The notes under the pieces are model-generated. The model saw nothing but the letters and a program-made list of their open reading frames with translations. It made no database searches and was not told where the DNA came from. Positions 8,908 to 16,983 of a stretch of DNA of 64,000 bases are shown piece after piece; within the stretch, counting starts at the first letter, position 1; each line of letters begins with the position of its first letter. The DNA comes from Actinomadura rudentiformis (GTDB taxonomy: Bacteria > Actinomycetota > Actinomycetes > Streptosporangiales > Streptosporangiaceae), in the NCBI RefSeq assembly GCF_008923185.1, contig NZ_WBMT01000037.1, positions 1 to 64,000 of the forward strand, in the 5' to 3' direction. The translations under genes and the position numbers were made by a program.

Positions 8908-9398
8908 CGTCTGTCGTCAACACGGCACGCAAGCACAAGAACGCATACGCGCGAGGCGCGGACCGCCCTCTCGGCTCGTACCTGGGCACGCTGGCCGTCT
9001 ACGGTCTGAGCGCGGCGGGGCTGGCGTTCCTCGCACGCGGCCGGACCCCGCGCATCACTCTCAGCGATCTGGTCCTGATGACGATCACGACGCACAAGCT
9101 CTCGCGGCTGATCGCCAAGGACCCGGTGACGAGCCCGCTGCGCGCTCCGTTCACCCAGTACGAGGGCACATCCGGACCCGCCGAGCTGCACGAGGAGGTA
9201 CGCGGCCACGGCGCGCGGCACGCCGTTGGCGAGCTGGTGACCTGCCCGTTCTGCCTGTCGCAGTGGGTCGCCACCGCGTACACGGCCGGAATGGTGTTCG
9301 CGCCCGACGCCACCCGCCTGGTGGGAACGACCATGACGGCGGTGGCGGGCTCGGACTGGCTCCAGCTCGCCTACGCGCGGCTGCAACAGGCGGTTTGA
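8904..9398 (+). CDS. DUF1360 family membrane protein
   Basis: A 164-residue protein. It has a hydrophobic segment at about 30-48, the family-typical LITTHKLSRLIAKD-like stretch near 60-72 (here ITTHKLSRLIAKD), a polar middle, and LVTCPFCLSQWVA near 111-123 with two cysteines. A C-terminal hydrophobic region follows. DUF1360 proteins occur in Bacillus spores and many actinobacteria; their function is not established. The ATG overlaps the preceding VOC gene by 4 bp. Confidence 0.85.
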   Translation: MTSVVNTARKHKNAYARGADRPLGSYLGTLAVYGLSAAGLAFLARGRTPRITLSDLVLMTITTHKLSRLIAKDPVTSPLRAPFTQYEGTSGPAELHEEVRGHGARHAVGELVTCPFCLSQWVATAYTAGMVFAPDATRLVGTTMTAVAGSDWLQLAYARLQQAV

Positions 9399-9426
9399 CA
9401 CAGGCGAGACGGGTAGGGCCAGATTT

Positions 9427-10479
9427 ATGGATTTGTCCTTCCTCAAATCGCTCTACGACCGACCGGGACCGTACGCGTCCGTGTACGCCGATCTCACCAG
9501 GACGACCGAGGAGGCGCCGAAGGCACCCGAGCTCCGGTGGCGGGCGCTGCGCGAGACGCTGCACACCCAGGGCACCCCTGAGGACACGCTGCGCGCGATC
9601 GATCAGACCGTTCAGGAGGAGCTCGCCGAAAAGCGCTCCGAAGGGCTGGTGGTCTTCGCGGCCGCCGGCGAGGTCGCGCACCTCACCCGCCTGCCCGGCC
9701 CGCCCGCCAACGAGCTGGCCCGCGTCTCGCCTCTCCCGCACGTGCTCCCGCTCCTTGCCGAACGCGGCGAACGATTCTCCTACCTCCTGGTCACCGTGGA
9801 CCGCCGGGGCGGCGAGATCTGCTGCGTCGCACCCGATGGAACCCGCACCACGACCCATGTGGAAGGCGACGAGGAATACCCGATCCGCAAGGTCAAGGCC
9901 GGGGACTGGAACCAGTCCCGCTTCCAGCGAGCCGCCGAGAACGTCTGGAAGGCGAACGCCAAGAAGGTCGGCCGGGAGGTGGGCCAGACCGCCAAGCAGT
10001 GCGGCGCCGAACTCCTCCTGGTCTCCGGTGACCCGCAGGCCAGAAGCGCACTGATGGAGGAGATCCCCGAGCCGCTCCTGGAGCACACGGTCGAGGCCAA
10101 GGACGTCGAAGAGCTTCTGGAGCTGAAGCAGACGGAACGGCTCACTGCCATCGCCGAACGCTACGAACGGGAGCTCGCCCACGGCCAGCGCGCCGTCAAG
10201 GGCTTGAGCGCGACCGTGGGCGCCGCGAAGCGCGGGCAGATCGAGACCCTGCTCCTGCCCGACGACCCGCCCGCTCGCGTCTGGGTGGGCCCGAATCCCA
10301 CCGACATCAGCGTCGACCTGGGCGAGCTACACCGCGCGGGCGTCACCGACCCGGTCGAAGAGCGCGCCGACGCCGCCCTCATCAGGGCCGTCGCCGCCAC
10401 GGACGGGAACCTCGCCTTCCTCCACCAGTCCAAGATCGGAGCCATCCTCCGCTACACGGACTCCGCCACCCGCCACTAG
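9427..10479 (+). CDS. baeRF/Vms1-like release-factor-fold protein (Rv2629-like)
   Basis: A 350-residue protein resembling mycobacterial Rv2629 and the bacterial/archaeal eRF1-like (baeRF) group, which is related to Vms1/ANKZF1 peptidyl-tRNA hydrolases. The N-terminal ~150 residues form the VLRF1/baeRF-like domain (opens MDLSFLKSLYDRPGPYASVY). The middle carries an eRF1 domain 2-like Rossmann segment (about 140-260, with AELLLVSGDPQARSAL). The C-terminus resembles L7Ae-like domain 3 (TDPVEERADAALIRAV). It is followed immediately by a strong hairpin terminator. A role in ribosome rescue or dormancy stress is inferred from the fold and not shown here. Confidence 0.8.
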   Translation: MDLSFLKSLYDRPGPYASVYADLTRTTEEAPKAPELRWRALRETLHTQGTPEDTLRAIDQTVQEELAEKRSEGLVVFAAAGEVAHLTRLPGPPANELARVSPLPHVLPLLAERGERFSYLLVTVDRRGGEICCVAPDGTRTTTHVEGDEEYPIRKVKAGDWNQSRFQRAAENVWKANAKKVGREVGQTAKQCGAELLLVSGDPQARSALMEEIPEPLLEHTVEAKDVEELLELKQTERLTAIAERYERELAHGQRAVKGLSATVGAAKRGQIETLLLPDDPPARVWVGPNPTDISVDLGELHRAGVTDPVEERADAALIRAVAATDGNLAFLHQSKIGAILRYTDSATRH

Positions 10480-10482
10480 CAG

Positions 10483-10516
10483 TTCGAGCTGCCCGGGAAC
10501 GCCCGGGCAGCTCGAA
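10483..10516 (+). terminator. Hairpin terminator after the baeRF-like gene
   Basis: A perfect 15-bp stem (10483-10497 with 10502-10516, arm TTCGAGCTGCCCGGG) with an AACG loop begins 3 bp after the stop codon. There is no strong U tract, as is common in actinomycetes. Confidence 0.8.
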
Positions 10517-10593
10517 GACGCGCTGCCGGACATGGATGCGGCCCCTGGCGTCGCCGCCGCTGCCGTAGTGGACTGGTCATTGAGGAGGCAGCC

Positions 10594-10965
10594 ATGTCCA
10601 TCGACCTCAACCACACGATCGTCCACGCCCGCGACAAGCAGGCCGAAGCCGAGTTCTTCGGGCACATCCTGGGCTTGAAAGTCGGCGCCCCATGGGGCCC
10701 GTTCGTCCCGGTCGAAGCCGACAACGGCGTCACGTTCGACTTCATGGACTCGACCGAGGTCCAGGGCCAGCACTACGCCTTCCTGGTCACCGACGAGGAG
10801 TTCGACCAGATCTTCGCGCGCATCAAGGAGGCCGGCATCACGTACTGGGCCGACCCCGCCCACCGGAAGCCCGGCGAGATCAACCACCACTACGGCGGCC
10901 GCGGCGTCTACTTTGACAGCCCCAACGGCCACAACCTGGAGGCCATCACCTCTCCGTACGCCTAA
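10594..10965 (+). CDS. VOC-family protein
   Basis: A 123-residue single-domain glyoxalase/bleomycin-resistance-fold protein. Family marks are the opening IDLNHTIVHARDKQAEAEFF split as an N-terminal strand, FFGHILGLK, and the closing FDSPNGHNLEAIT with the metal-ligand Glu. The start is set by GAGGAGG 6 bp upstream. It is isolated behind the terminator of the upstream gene and so forms its own transcription unit. The substrate is unknown. Confidence 0.85.
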   Translation: MSIDLNHTIVHARDKQAEAEFFGHILGLKVGAPWGPFVPVEADNGVTFDFMDSTEVQGQHYAFLVTDEEFDQIFARIKEAGITYWADPAHRKPGEINHHYGGRGVYFDSPNGHNLEAITSPYA

Positions 10966-11110
10966 AACCACAAGAGCCGCTACTAGCGTGTGGGCCTACC
11001 CCAAGCTCACGAGCGCGAGGAGCACAAATTCGCGCGGACGGCTGTGCCGGAGTGATGCCGATAGCGTGCGCTTGCTCCTTGCTGGTCTTGGGGTGTGTGC
11101 CACCTTGGGA

Positions 11111-11983
11111 TCAGAGGCTGTGTTGCTCCTGGAGGTCGGTTGTGGCCGTGGACGGGGTCGTAAGGCTTGCCAAGAGGTGGAGAGAGGCCGCGGCGTCGGA
11201 ACCGCCGGGGGCGCTGTAGATCATCATGGTCATGTCAGGGTCGTCGGGGGCGCGCATGGCGACGTAGTCGAGGGCGAGTTCACCGAGTTGGGGGTGGGCG
11301 AAGCGTTTGCGGCCGCGGGTCTTGCCGCGGACGTTGTGGTCGGCCCACAGGCGGCGGAAGTCGGCGCTATGCAGGGAAAGTTCGCCGATCAGGGTGGCTA
11401 GTTGGGGGTCGTCGGGGTGGCGTCCGGCGTCGAAGCGGAGGTTGGCGACGGTGTCGCGGGCCTTGGTTTCCCAGTCGGGGTAGAGATCGTGGGCCGTTTC
11501 GTCGAGGAAGACCAGCCGGGCCATGTTCCGTTCGGCGGTGGGTAGGGCGGGGAAGTCGGCGATCAGGAGCCGGGCCAGTTGGTTCCAGGCCAGGACGTCC
11601 AGGCGGCGTCCGATGATGTAGGCGGGGACGGCGGACAGGGCGTCCAGGGCTTGGCGCATCTCGGGCCGGACCTGTTGGGGGCGGCTGGGGCGTTTGCGGG
11701 CGGTGCTGGGTTTGGCCAGGTTGTGCAGGTAGGCGCGTTCGTCGGCGTCGAGGCCGAGTGCGCGGGCGACGGCGTCCAGGACGTCGGCGGAGACGTTGCG
11801 GGCGCGGCCCTGTTCCAGGCGGGTGTAGTAGTCGACGCTCACTCCGGCCAGCAGCGCCAGTTCCTCCCGGCGCAGGCCCGGCACGCGCCGCTGGCCGCCG
11901 AAGTTGGGCGCACCGGTCTGGTCGGGGCTCAGGCGTGCGCGTCGGGTTTTGAGGAACTCGCTGAGCTGCTGTGCACGATCCAT
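11111..11983 (-). CDS. XRE-type helix-turn-helix regulator with MmyB-like ligand domain
   Basis: A 290-residue regulator. A Cro/CI-type HTH lies around residues 35-90 (LRREELALLAGVSVDYYTRLEQG). The C-terminal ~170 residues match the MmyB-like ligand-binding domain common in Streptomyces (AWNQLARLL, then DFRRLWADHNVRG). Such regulators commonly control a divergently transcribed oxidoreductase, and here the divergent gene 177 bp away encodes an ABM-type monooxygenase. The ATG at 11983 begins the conserved region; the open frame extends upstream but without conserved sequence. Confidence 0.88.
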   Translation of the reverse strand: MDRAQQLSEFLKTRRARLSPDQTGAPNFGGQRRVPGLRREELALLAGVSVDYYTRLEQGRARNVSADVLDAVARALGLDADERAYLHNLAKPSTARKRPSRPQQVRPEMRQALDALSAVPAYIIGRRLDVLAWNQLARLLIADFPALPTAERNMARLVFLDETAHDLYPDWETKARDTVANLRFDAGRHPDDPQLATLIGELSLHSADFRRLWADHNVRGKTRGRKRFAHPQLGELALDYVAMRAPDDPDMTMMIYSAPGGSDAAASLHLLASLTTPSTATTDLQEQHSL

Positions 11984-12160
11984 GATCCCAGTATCGGTGA
12001 CGTTCAGCCTGTTCTGCCTGGTCCTGGCAGGCCCAGGCAGGGACGACCCCGGTTGAGCGGAGCTCTGGGTGGCCGGTGGCCGGGACCGCAGGATGGACAT
12101 CGTTCGCCAGCGAACACACCACCACCCAAGATCAACCGTGGAAGATCAGGAGTTACTGCC

Positions 12161-12460
12161 GTGTCGAACACCCTCACCATTGTTGCCGGTTTCACCGCCA
12201 AGCCCGGTCAGGAGCAGCGCCTGCGGGACGAACTGGAGGCGATGATCGCTCCGTCCCTGGCCGAGGAGGGCTGCCTGGGCTACCAGCCCTATGCTGACCC
12301 GGCCCGCCCCGACCGCATGATCATTGTTGAGGAGTGGGTCGACAGCGCCGCGCTCGACTTCCACTTCTCGCTGCCGCACTTCACGCACATCGCCCAGGTC
12401 CTGGAGGAGATCCTTGCCGAGCCGTTCACCCTGCGCCGTCTGACTGACATCCCTGCCTGA
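12161..12460 (+). CDS. ABM-domain putative quinol monooxygenase (YgiN-like)
   Basis: A 99-residue single-domain ferredoxin-fold protein of the antibiotic-biosynthesis-monooxygenase family. It opens VSNTLTIVAGFTAKPG, with the family-typical EEGCLGYQPY near residues 39-48 and EEWVDSAAL near 62. It probably forms a dimer and oxidises quinol- or polyphenol-like compounds without cofactor. The GTG start follows CAGGAG at 8 bp. It is divergent from the MmyB-type regulator, its likely controller, and is followed by a hairpin terminator. Confidence 0.85.
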   Translation: MSNTLTIVAGFTAKPGQEQRLRDELEAMIAPSLAEEGCLGYQPYADPARPDRMIIVEEWVDSAALDFHFSLPHFTHIAQVLEEILAEPFTLRRLTDIPA

Positions 12461-12513
12461 GGGTCTGCTTCGCAGGCGGCCGCGAGGGCACACGCCATAA
12501 GGTGCCCGAACGC

Positions 12514-12551
12514 AAGCAGGACCCCTCCCCGGGAGGGGAGAGGCCCTGCTT
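12514..12551. terminator. Hairpin terminator between the monooxygenase and tRNA-Ala genes
   Basis: Nested inverted repeats AAGCAGG (12514-12520)/CCTGCTT (12545-12551) and CCCCTCCC (12522-12529)/GGGAGGGG (12531-12538). Placed between convergent units (monooxygenase plus, tRNA minus), it could serve both. Confidence 0.65.
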
Positions 12552-12619
12552 GGACGGATACCGTGAAAGCCCTGCCAGGCGGCCTTGATTCAGCCGTTGT
12601 TCTAGTAGGCCTTCTTCGG

Positions 12620-12692
12620 TGGAGCTATGGGGATTCGAACCCCAGACCTCCTCCATGCCATGGAGGCGCGCTACCAACTGCGCCATAGCCCC
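12620..12692 (-). tRNA. tRNA-Ala (anticodon GGC), copy 1
   Basis: The minus strand folds as a 73-nt cloverleaf. It has a 7-bp acceptor stem (GGGGCTA with TAGCTCC, one G-U pair), a D arm with AGTTGGTA, and a CCTCC/GGAGG anticodon stem around loop ATGGCAT (anticodon GGC). The T arm is TGGGG-TTCGAAT-CCCCA and the discriminator is A. CCA is not encoded. It is identical to the copy at 13388-13460. Confidence 0.96.
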
Positions 12693-12752
12693 GCGCGACC
12701 TTCCGGCCGACCAGGAAAAGCTTAGTGCACGCCGACCCCTGCTCGGTACGCG

Positions 12753-12944
12753 CTATCGCCAGCCAAGCTGCTCGCCCACCTCGTCCGGCGCGTACCCCTG
12801 CTGCCCGCCCTCGCCGATCCACACCATCCCATCGGCCTCCGCGACTGCTCCGACCAGGTGTTCCTGCGGCAACCGAGGCTGGACAGCCAGCCGAACTTCC
12901 AGATTGGGATCGAACCGGCTCAGCTCATCGATGAGGTCCGCCAC
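12753..12944 (-). CDS. Small conserved-looking acidic protein of unknown function
   Basis: A 63-residue acidic protein (VTVADLIDELSRFDPN..., ending EVGEQLGWR) lying between two identical tRNA-Ala genes. The GTG start is set by GGGAGG six bases upstream. The pattern 'DLIDELSRFDPNLEVRLA' recalls short actinobacterial proteins that describe a strand-helix-strand fold, but no named family is claimed. The longer frame to 13454 reads through a tRNA and hairpin repeats and is rejected. Its location suggests co-transcription with tRNA copy 1 from the right, or independent expression. Confidence 0.6.
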   Translation of the reverse strand: MADLIDELSRFDPNLEVRLAVQPRLPQEHLVGAVAEADGMVWIGEGGQQGYAPDEVGEQLGWR

Positions 12945-13052
12945 TGTGACCTCCCTGCGCGCACCCCTGCGATGTCTGCCCATAACGCAATAAAACCATT
13001 CACCCTCCCCTGACCAGCCAGTTTGATCTTGCTTCGATAAAGAGAATTCCGG

Positions 13053-13310
13053 AAGGGGTGGGGGCGGAGCCCCCGCATCGGGGTTTGGGGCGGAGCCCAA
13101 TAAGCACTGTCCGAGCGGAGCGAGGGCGATGCCCCTGCCTAGGCGAGGGGCGAAGCCCCACCCAGCGGAGCGGGGTGAAGCCCCCAAAGGGGGCAAGGGG
13201 CGGAGCCCCAACGGGGCGCAGCCCCACCCGAGCGGAGCGAGGGGTGAGGGCGGAGCCCTCTGGGGGTGCGGGGGGCGGAGCCCCTGCAGCGGGGATCTGG
13301 GGGTCGCCCC
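13053..13310. repeat. Cluster of GGGGCGGAGCCCC-type short inverted repeats
   Basis: At least eight units with the form GGGGC(G/A)(G/C)AGCCCC or close variants lie in about 250 bp (for example near 13063, 13087, 13145, 13170, 13197, 13216, 13249 and 13271). GAGCGGAGCGAG elements (13113-13124 and 13230-13241) are interspersed. Each unit is a small hairpin. The stretch sits between the small gene and tRNA-Ala copy 2 and encodes nothing credible; 12945-13052 also appears gene-free. Confidence 0.75.
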
Positions 13311-13387
13311 CCAGGTAAACATGACGAAGGAGTGGCGGGGAAGCCAGCCCAAAGGGCCTGCGACCACACCACTCCCAAACTCCGAAG

Positions 13388-13460
13388 TGGAGCTATGGGG
13401 ATTCGAACCCCAGACCTCCTCCATGCCATGGAGGCGCGCTACCAACTGCGCCATAGCCCC
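13388..13460 (-). tRNA. tRNA-Ala (anticodon GGC), copy 2
   Basis: A 73-nt minus-strand tRNA identical base for base to the copy at 12620-12692, with the same GGC anticodon in an ATGGCAT loop and no encoded CCA. It lies 83 bp downstream of the histidine phosphatase gene on the same strand. A second identical copy 695 bp away points to a local duplication kept for dosage or homogenised by conversion. Confidence 0.96.
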
Positions 13461-13543
13461 GCAGCTGCGTGGACGTGCATCCCGCAGCGCCTCGCCAGTG
13501 TATAGGAAGGCGGGGGTCGTACTCGAATTGATTGCGGGGGGCT

Positions 13544-14203
13544 CTAGGCGCCGTTGTCGGTGCGGTCGTCGGAGAGGACGGGCTCGGGCAGGGTGCCGGC
13601 GTTGTGCTCGACGAGACGCCAGCCGCCGTCGCGCATTTCGGCGAGGACGGACCAGCAGCAGTTGGAGAGGCCGCCGAGGCGTTCCCAGATCTCCTCGGGG
13701 AAGCCGAGAAGGTTGGACATGCCGAGGCGCAGCGCGGCGCCGTGGGAAGCCACGACGAGGAGTCCGGTGGGCGGCAGCTCGTCGAGGGCGCGTTCCAGTG
13801 CGGTGCCGACGCGCTTGGCGACCTGGGCGCTGGTCTCGCCGCCGGGCGGTTGCCAGCGGGCGTGCTCGGCGGGGAAGCGCTCACGGATCTCGCGGGCGGT
13901 GAGGCCCTCCCACTGGCCGCCGTCGCGTTCGATCAGGTCCTTGTCGTGCGCGACCGGCAGCCCGGTGACGTCGGCGAGGGCCTGTGCGGTGTCGGCGGCG
14001 CGCTGCAAGGGCGAGGCCAGGATCGCGGTGGGGCGGAGGGCGGCGAGGAGGCGGGCCGCGCGGTGGGCCTGCTCGACGCCGGTCTCGTCCAGCGGGATGT
14101 CGGTCTTGCCCTGGAAGCGGCGTTCGACGTTCCAGGCGGTCTGGCCGTGCCGCCAGAGGACCAGGCGGCGCTTGCCGGGCTCGCGCCGGGGGGCGTCACT
14201 CAC
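13544..14203 (-). CDS. Histidine phosphatase family protein
   Basis: A 219-residue phosphatase of the phosphoglycerate-mutase-like superfamily. The catalytic RHG motif (VLWRHGQTAWN) is at residues 18-20, a second catalytic His lies in VASHGAALRLG near 163, and the family Glu is in the GGQWEGLT stretch. The GTG start overlaps the end of rsfS by 8 bp, which fixes it and implies coupling. The nadD-rsfS-histidine phosphatase order is common in actinobacteria. Substrate assignment (phosphoglycerate, alpha-ribazole-type or other phosphoesters) is not possible from sequence. Confidence 0.88.
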   Translation of the reverse strand: MSDAPRREPGKRRLVLWRHGQTAWNVERRFQGKTDIPLDETGVEQAHRAARLLAALRPTAILASPLQRAADTAQALADVTGLPVAHDKDLIERDGGQWEGLTAREIRERFPAEHARWQPPGGETSAQVAKRVGTALERALDELPPTGLLVVASHGAALRLGMSNLLGFPEEIWERLGGLSNCCWSVLAEMRDGGWRLVEHNAGTLPEPVLSDDRTDNGA

Positions 14204-14609
14204 TCGCGCTCCCGACCCTTCGGCCGCGCTGTGCGGAGTGGGCGTTGACGCTCTCCGGAAGCTCCAGGACGGGGCAGTCCTTCCACAGCCGCTCGAGGGC
14301 GTAGAAGAGACGGTCCTCCTCGTGCTGGACGTGCACGATGACGTCGGCGTAGTCCAGGAGCACCCAGCGTCCTTCCCGCTCGCCCTCACGGCGGATGGGT
14401 TTGGCGCCGGCCTCCTCGCGGAGACGCCTTTCGATCTCGTCGACGATCGCGCGGACCTGGCGGTCGTTGGACGCCGAGCAGAGCACGAACGCGTCGGTGA
14501 TGACGAGCTGCTCGCTCACGTCGTAGGCAAGAATGTCGTCGGCCAGCTTGTCGCCCGCCGCCTCGGCGGCGATCCGGACCAGCTGTGCGGCCCTGTCGGA
14601 TGCGGTCAC
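14196..14609 (-). CDS. rsfS: Ribosomal silencing factor RsfS (YbeB/Iojap)
   Basis: A 137-residue RsfS. The family binds ribosomal protein L14 and blocks 30S-50S joining when nutrients are short. Recognisable stretches are AAEAAGDKLADDILAYDVSE, LVITDAFVLCSASNDRQV split as strand and helix, EREGRWVLLDYADVIVHV and FYALERLWKD. The frame starts with GTG at 14609; the purine-rich GGGAGG lies 14 bp away, so the exact start is a little uncertain. It sits downstream of nadD and overlaps the phosphatase gene. Confidence 0.95.
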   Translation of the reverse strand: MTASDRAAQLVRIAAEAAGDKLADDILAYDVSEQLVITDAFVLCSASNDRQVRAIVDEIERRLREEAGAKPIRREGEREGRWVLLDYADVIVHVQHEEDRLFYALERLWKDCPVLELPESVNAHSAQRGRRVGSASE

Positions 14610-14783
14610 GATGTGTTCGCGATCCTCCCTGTCGGGGACGGTCCCGGTTCTACCCTCTCACGGCTCCCGGACACGGCCCCGTTTTGTCGGCACTTGAACG
14701 TTGCGATCCGGATTCGGCCACAACGTGTTCACCATCCAGGGTATGGGCGGAAGGTAAAGGCCGGTAATCAATATGCGCCCTGT

Positions 14784-15386
14784 TCAGGCTGCGGGATCGC
14801 GGTAGAGGCCGCGTTTGTTGATGTACTGAACGATCCCGTCGGGGACCAGGTACCAGATGGGCTCGCCGGCCCGTACCCGGTCGCGGCACTCGGTGGAGGA
14901 GATCGACAGCGCGGGCACCTCCATGAGGCTGACCCGGCCGTTCGGCAGGCCCGGGTCGGCCAGCTGGTGGCCGGGCCGGGTGACCCCGATGAACTGCGAG
15001 AGCTCGAAGAGCTCGTCGGTGTCGTGCCAGGTCAGCATCTTCGCGAGCGCGTCGGCGCCCGTGATGAAGAACAGGTCGGCGTCCGGCCCGTGCAGGGCCC
15101 GCATGTCCCGCAGGGTGTCCACGGTGTACGTGCGGCCGGGCCGGTCGATGTCGATGCGGCTGACGGAGAACGTGGGGTTGGACGCGGTGGCGATCACGGC
15201 CATCAGATAGCGGTCCTCGGCCGGCGCGATCTTCTGGTCGGGCTTGTGGGAGGAGATCCCGGTGGGGACGAAGACGACCTCGTCCAGCGAGAAGAAGTGG
15301 GCGACCTCGCTGGCGGCCACGAGGTGGCCGTGGTGGATCGGGTCGAACGTGCCGCCCATGATCCCCAACCGCCGCTTTTGCGTCAT
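14784..15386 (-). CDS. nadD: Nicotinate-nucleotide adenylyltransferase NadD
   Basis: A 200-residue nucleotidyltransferase that makes deamido-NAD from nicotinate mononucleotide and ATP. The N-terminal nucleotide-binding motif GGTFDPIHHGHL spans residues 11-22. The C-terminal motif SISSTECRDRVRAG carries the SxTxxR-type signature, here shifted to STECR. The length is typical. A 174-bp gap separates it from rsfS, so rsfS may also have its own promoter. Confidence 0.95.
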   Translation of the reverse strand: MTQKRRLGIMGGTFDPIHHGHLVAASEVAHFFSLDEVVFVPTGISSHKPDQKIAPAEDRYLMAVIATASNPTFSVSRIDIDRPGRTYTVDTLRDMRALHGPDADLFFITGADALAKMLTWHDTDELFELSQFIGVTRPGHQLADPGLPNGRVSLMEVPALSISSTECRDRVRAGEPIWYLVPDGIVQYINKRGLYRDPAA

Positions 15387-15525
15387 GCCGACGAGAATAG
15401 CCAGCGGCCCGTGATCCGCTACGCCGTGCCCCGCCCGTTGTGTCCGAGGTCACCGGGGCCACCGGCTTCGTCGAGTCAGGCCCGGTACACCGGAAGGGGA
15501 CCTCAGGCCAGGCCGAGCGGGGACG

Positions 15526-16818
15526 TCAGGCCAGGCCGGGCAGCGGGGGTTCTCCTCGTTCCCATGTCACGACCCGTACGGCCTTGCCGATCTCCACCCT
15601 CGGGATCGTGCCTGCGGGCAGGACCCTCACGTCCGCGTGCAGCCCCAGGTCAGCGCGCAGGTCGGCGACCAGCCGGGCTTGGGGGTCGCCGGGACCGAGG
15701 GCCTCGCAGGCCACGATCAGCCGCACCGCCGCCTCCTGGCGCCGGTCCACGACCAGCTGGTAGTGGGGTGCGACGAGGCCGGAGCCCAGCAGGACGCGCT
15801 CGACCTCGCTGGGATAGACGTTGACGCCCCTGATCACGAGCATGTCGTCGGCACGGCCGCGGATCTTGCTCATCCGGACGAGGGTCCGGCCGCACGGGCA
15901 CTCGCCGCGCGTGAGGGAGGCGATGTCACCGGTCCGGTAGCGCAGGAGCGGCAGGGCCTGCTTGGTCGGGGTCGTGAAGACCAGCTCGCCGGGCATCCCT
16001 TCGTCTGCGGGTGCACCGGTCTCGGGGTCGATCGTCTCGACGATGAAGTGGTCCTCGTTGACGTGCAGCCCGTTCTGCTCAAGGCACTCGGTCGCCACAC
16101 CCGGCCCGATGATCTCGGAGAGGCCGTAGATGTCGATCGCCTTGATCGGGAGCACCTTCTCGATCGCGGCCCGCAACTCCTCCGACCACGGCTCGGCGCC
16201 GAAGACCCCGGCCCGGAGGGACGTGATGTCCACCCCGGCTTCGGCTGCGGCCTCGCCGAGCCGGAGGGCGTACGCGGGCGTGCAGGTCAGGATGTCGGGC
16301 CGCAGGTCGGCGAGCATCCGCACCTGCCGTTCGGTCATCCCGCCCGACATGGGCACCACGGTCGCACCGAGGGCGACCGCGCCCTGGTGGATGCCGATCC
16401 CGCCCGTGAACAGCCCGTACCCGTAGGCGTTGTGCACGATGCTGTCGGCGGTCGCGCCCGCGCACGAGAGCGATCGCGCGCACATCGCCGCCCAGAGGTC
16501 GAGATCCGCGCGGGTGTACGCGACGAGCGTGGGCCTTCCTCTCGTACCGCTGGACCCGTGCACCGCGACGACCTGTTCCTGAGGAACGGCGAGCATGCCG
16601 AACGGGTAGTTGTCCCACAGGTCTTGCTTGACCGTGAACGGCAGCCGGTGCAGATCCGCGAGATGGATGTCCGCGCCACCGGTGACACCCGCGTCCTTGA
16701 GGCGGTCGCCCTGCACCCCGCCCGCCGCGATCAGCCTGTCGACCAGGCCCCAGAGCCGGTGGCGCTGCAGCGCCGCCCGCTCGTCCAGCGACATCGCCTC
16801 GGCCTTCGGATCGAACAT
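15526..16818 (-). CDS. paaK: PaaK-like phenylacetate-CoA ligase (adenylate-forming)
   Basis: A 430-residue adenylate-forming CoA ligase of the PaaK family, activating an aryl acid (phenylacetate or similar) with ATP and CoA. Motifs are HGSSGTRGRPT (phosphate loop), YGLSEIIGPGVA, RTGDIASLT, and RGADDMLVIRGVNVYPSEVE in pieces (RADDMLVIRGVNVYPSE is present). The C-terminal swinging domain is complete. ATG at 16818 is preceded by GAGGAGGGGC. A much longer frame running to 18231 crosses the antisense peptidase gene and is rejected. No paaABCDE genes are nearby, so the true acid may differ from phenylacetate. Confidence 0.85.
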   Translation of the reverse strand: MFDPKAEAMSLDERAALQRHRLWGLVDRLIAAGGVQGDRLKDAGVTGGADIHLADLHRLPFTVKQDLWDNYPFGMLAVPQEQVVAVHGSSGTRGRPTLVAYTRADLDLWAAMCARSLSCAGATADSIVHNAYGYGLFTGGIGIHQGAVALGATVVPMSGGMTERQVRMLADLRPDILTCTPAYALRLGEAAAEAGVDITSLRAGVFGAEPWSEELRAAIEKVLPIKAIDIYGLSEIIGPGVATECLEQNGLHVNEDHFIVETIDPETGAPADEGMPGELVFTTPTKQALPLLRYRTGDIASLTRGECPCGRTLVRMSKIRGRADDMLVIRGVNVYPSEVERVLLGSGLVAPHYQLVVDRRQEAAVRLIVACEALGPGDPQARLVADLRADLGLHADVRVLPAGTIPRVEIGKAVRVVTWERGEPPLPGLA

Positions 16819-16868
16819 CGCCCCTCCTCGCGCCCCATTGCGCCCCACCCCAGCCACCGTCAGCCCCC

Positions 16869-16983
16869 ACTGACGGTCAGCGTCAGCCCCGGGCTGACGG
16901 CCAACGTCAGCACCGACCGACGGCCAGTGACGGTCCCGGCTGACGGCCACAGCGTCAGCCACTGCTGACGGCCGGCGTCGGCC
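16869..16983. promoter_or_regulatory. Cluster of GCTGACG/CGTCAGC inverted repeats between the ligase and peptidase genes
   Basis: Palindromes include CTGACGGTCAG (16870-16880), GCTGACG-N5-CGTCAGC (16893-16911), GCTGACG-N7-CGTCAGC (16939-16959), and a diverged fourth at 16964-16982. They lie about 50 bp upstream of the ligase start and inside the divergent intergenic space (16819-17121). They look like repeated operator sites or a local repeat expansion; the binding protein is unknown. Confidence 0.55.

Noticed and set aside
12426..13454. Minus-strand frames starting MAQLVARLHGMEE
   Set aside because: They are translations of the tRNA-Ala genes themselves (read as protein at both copies).
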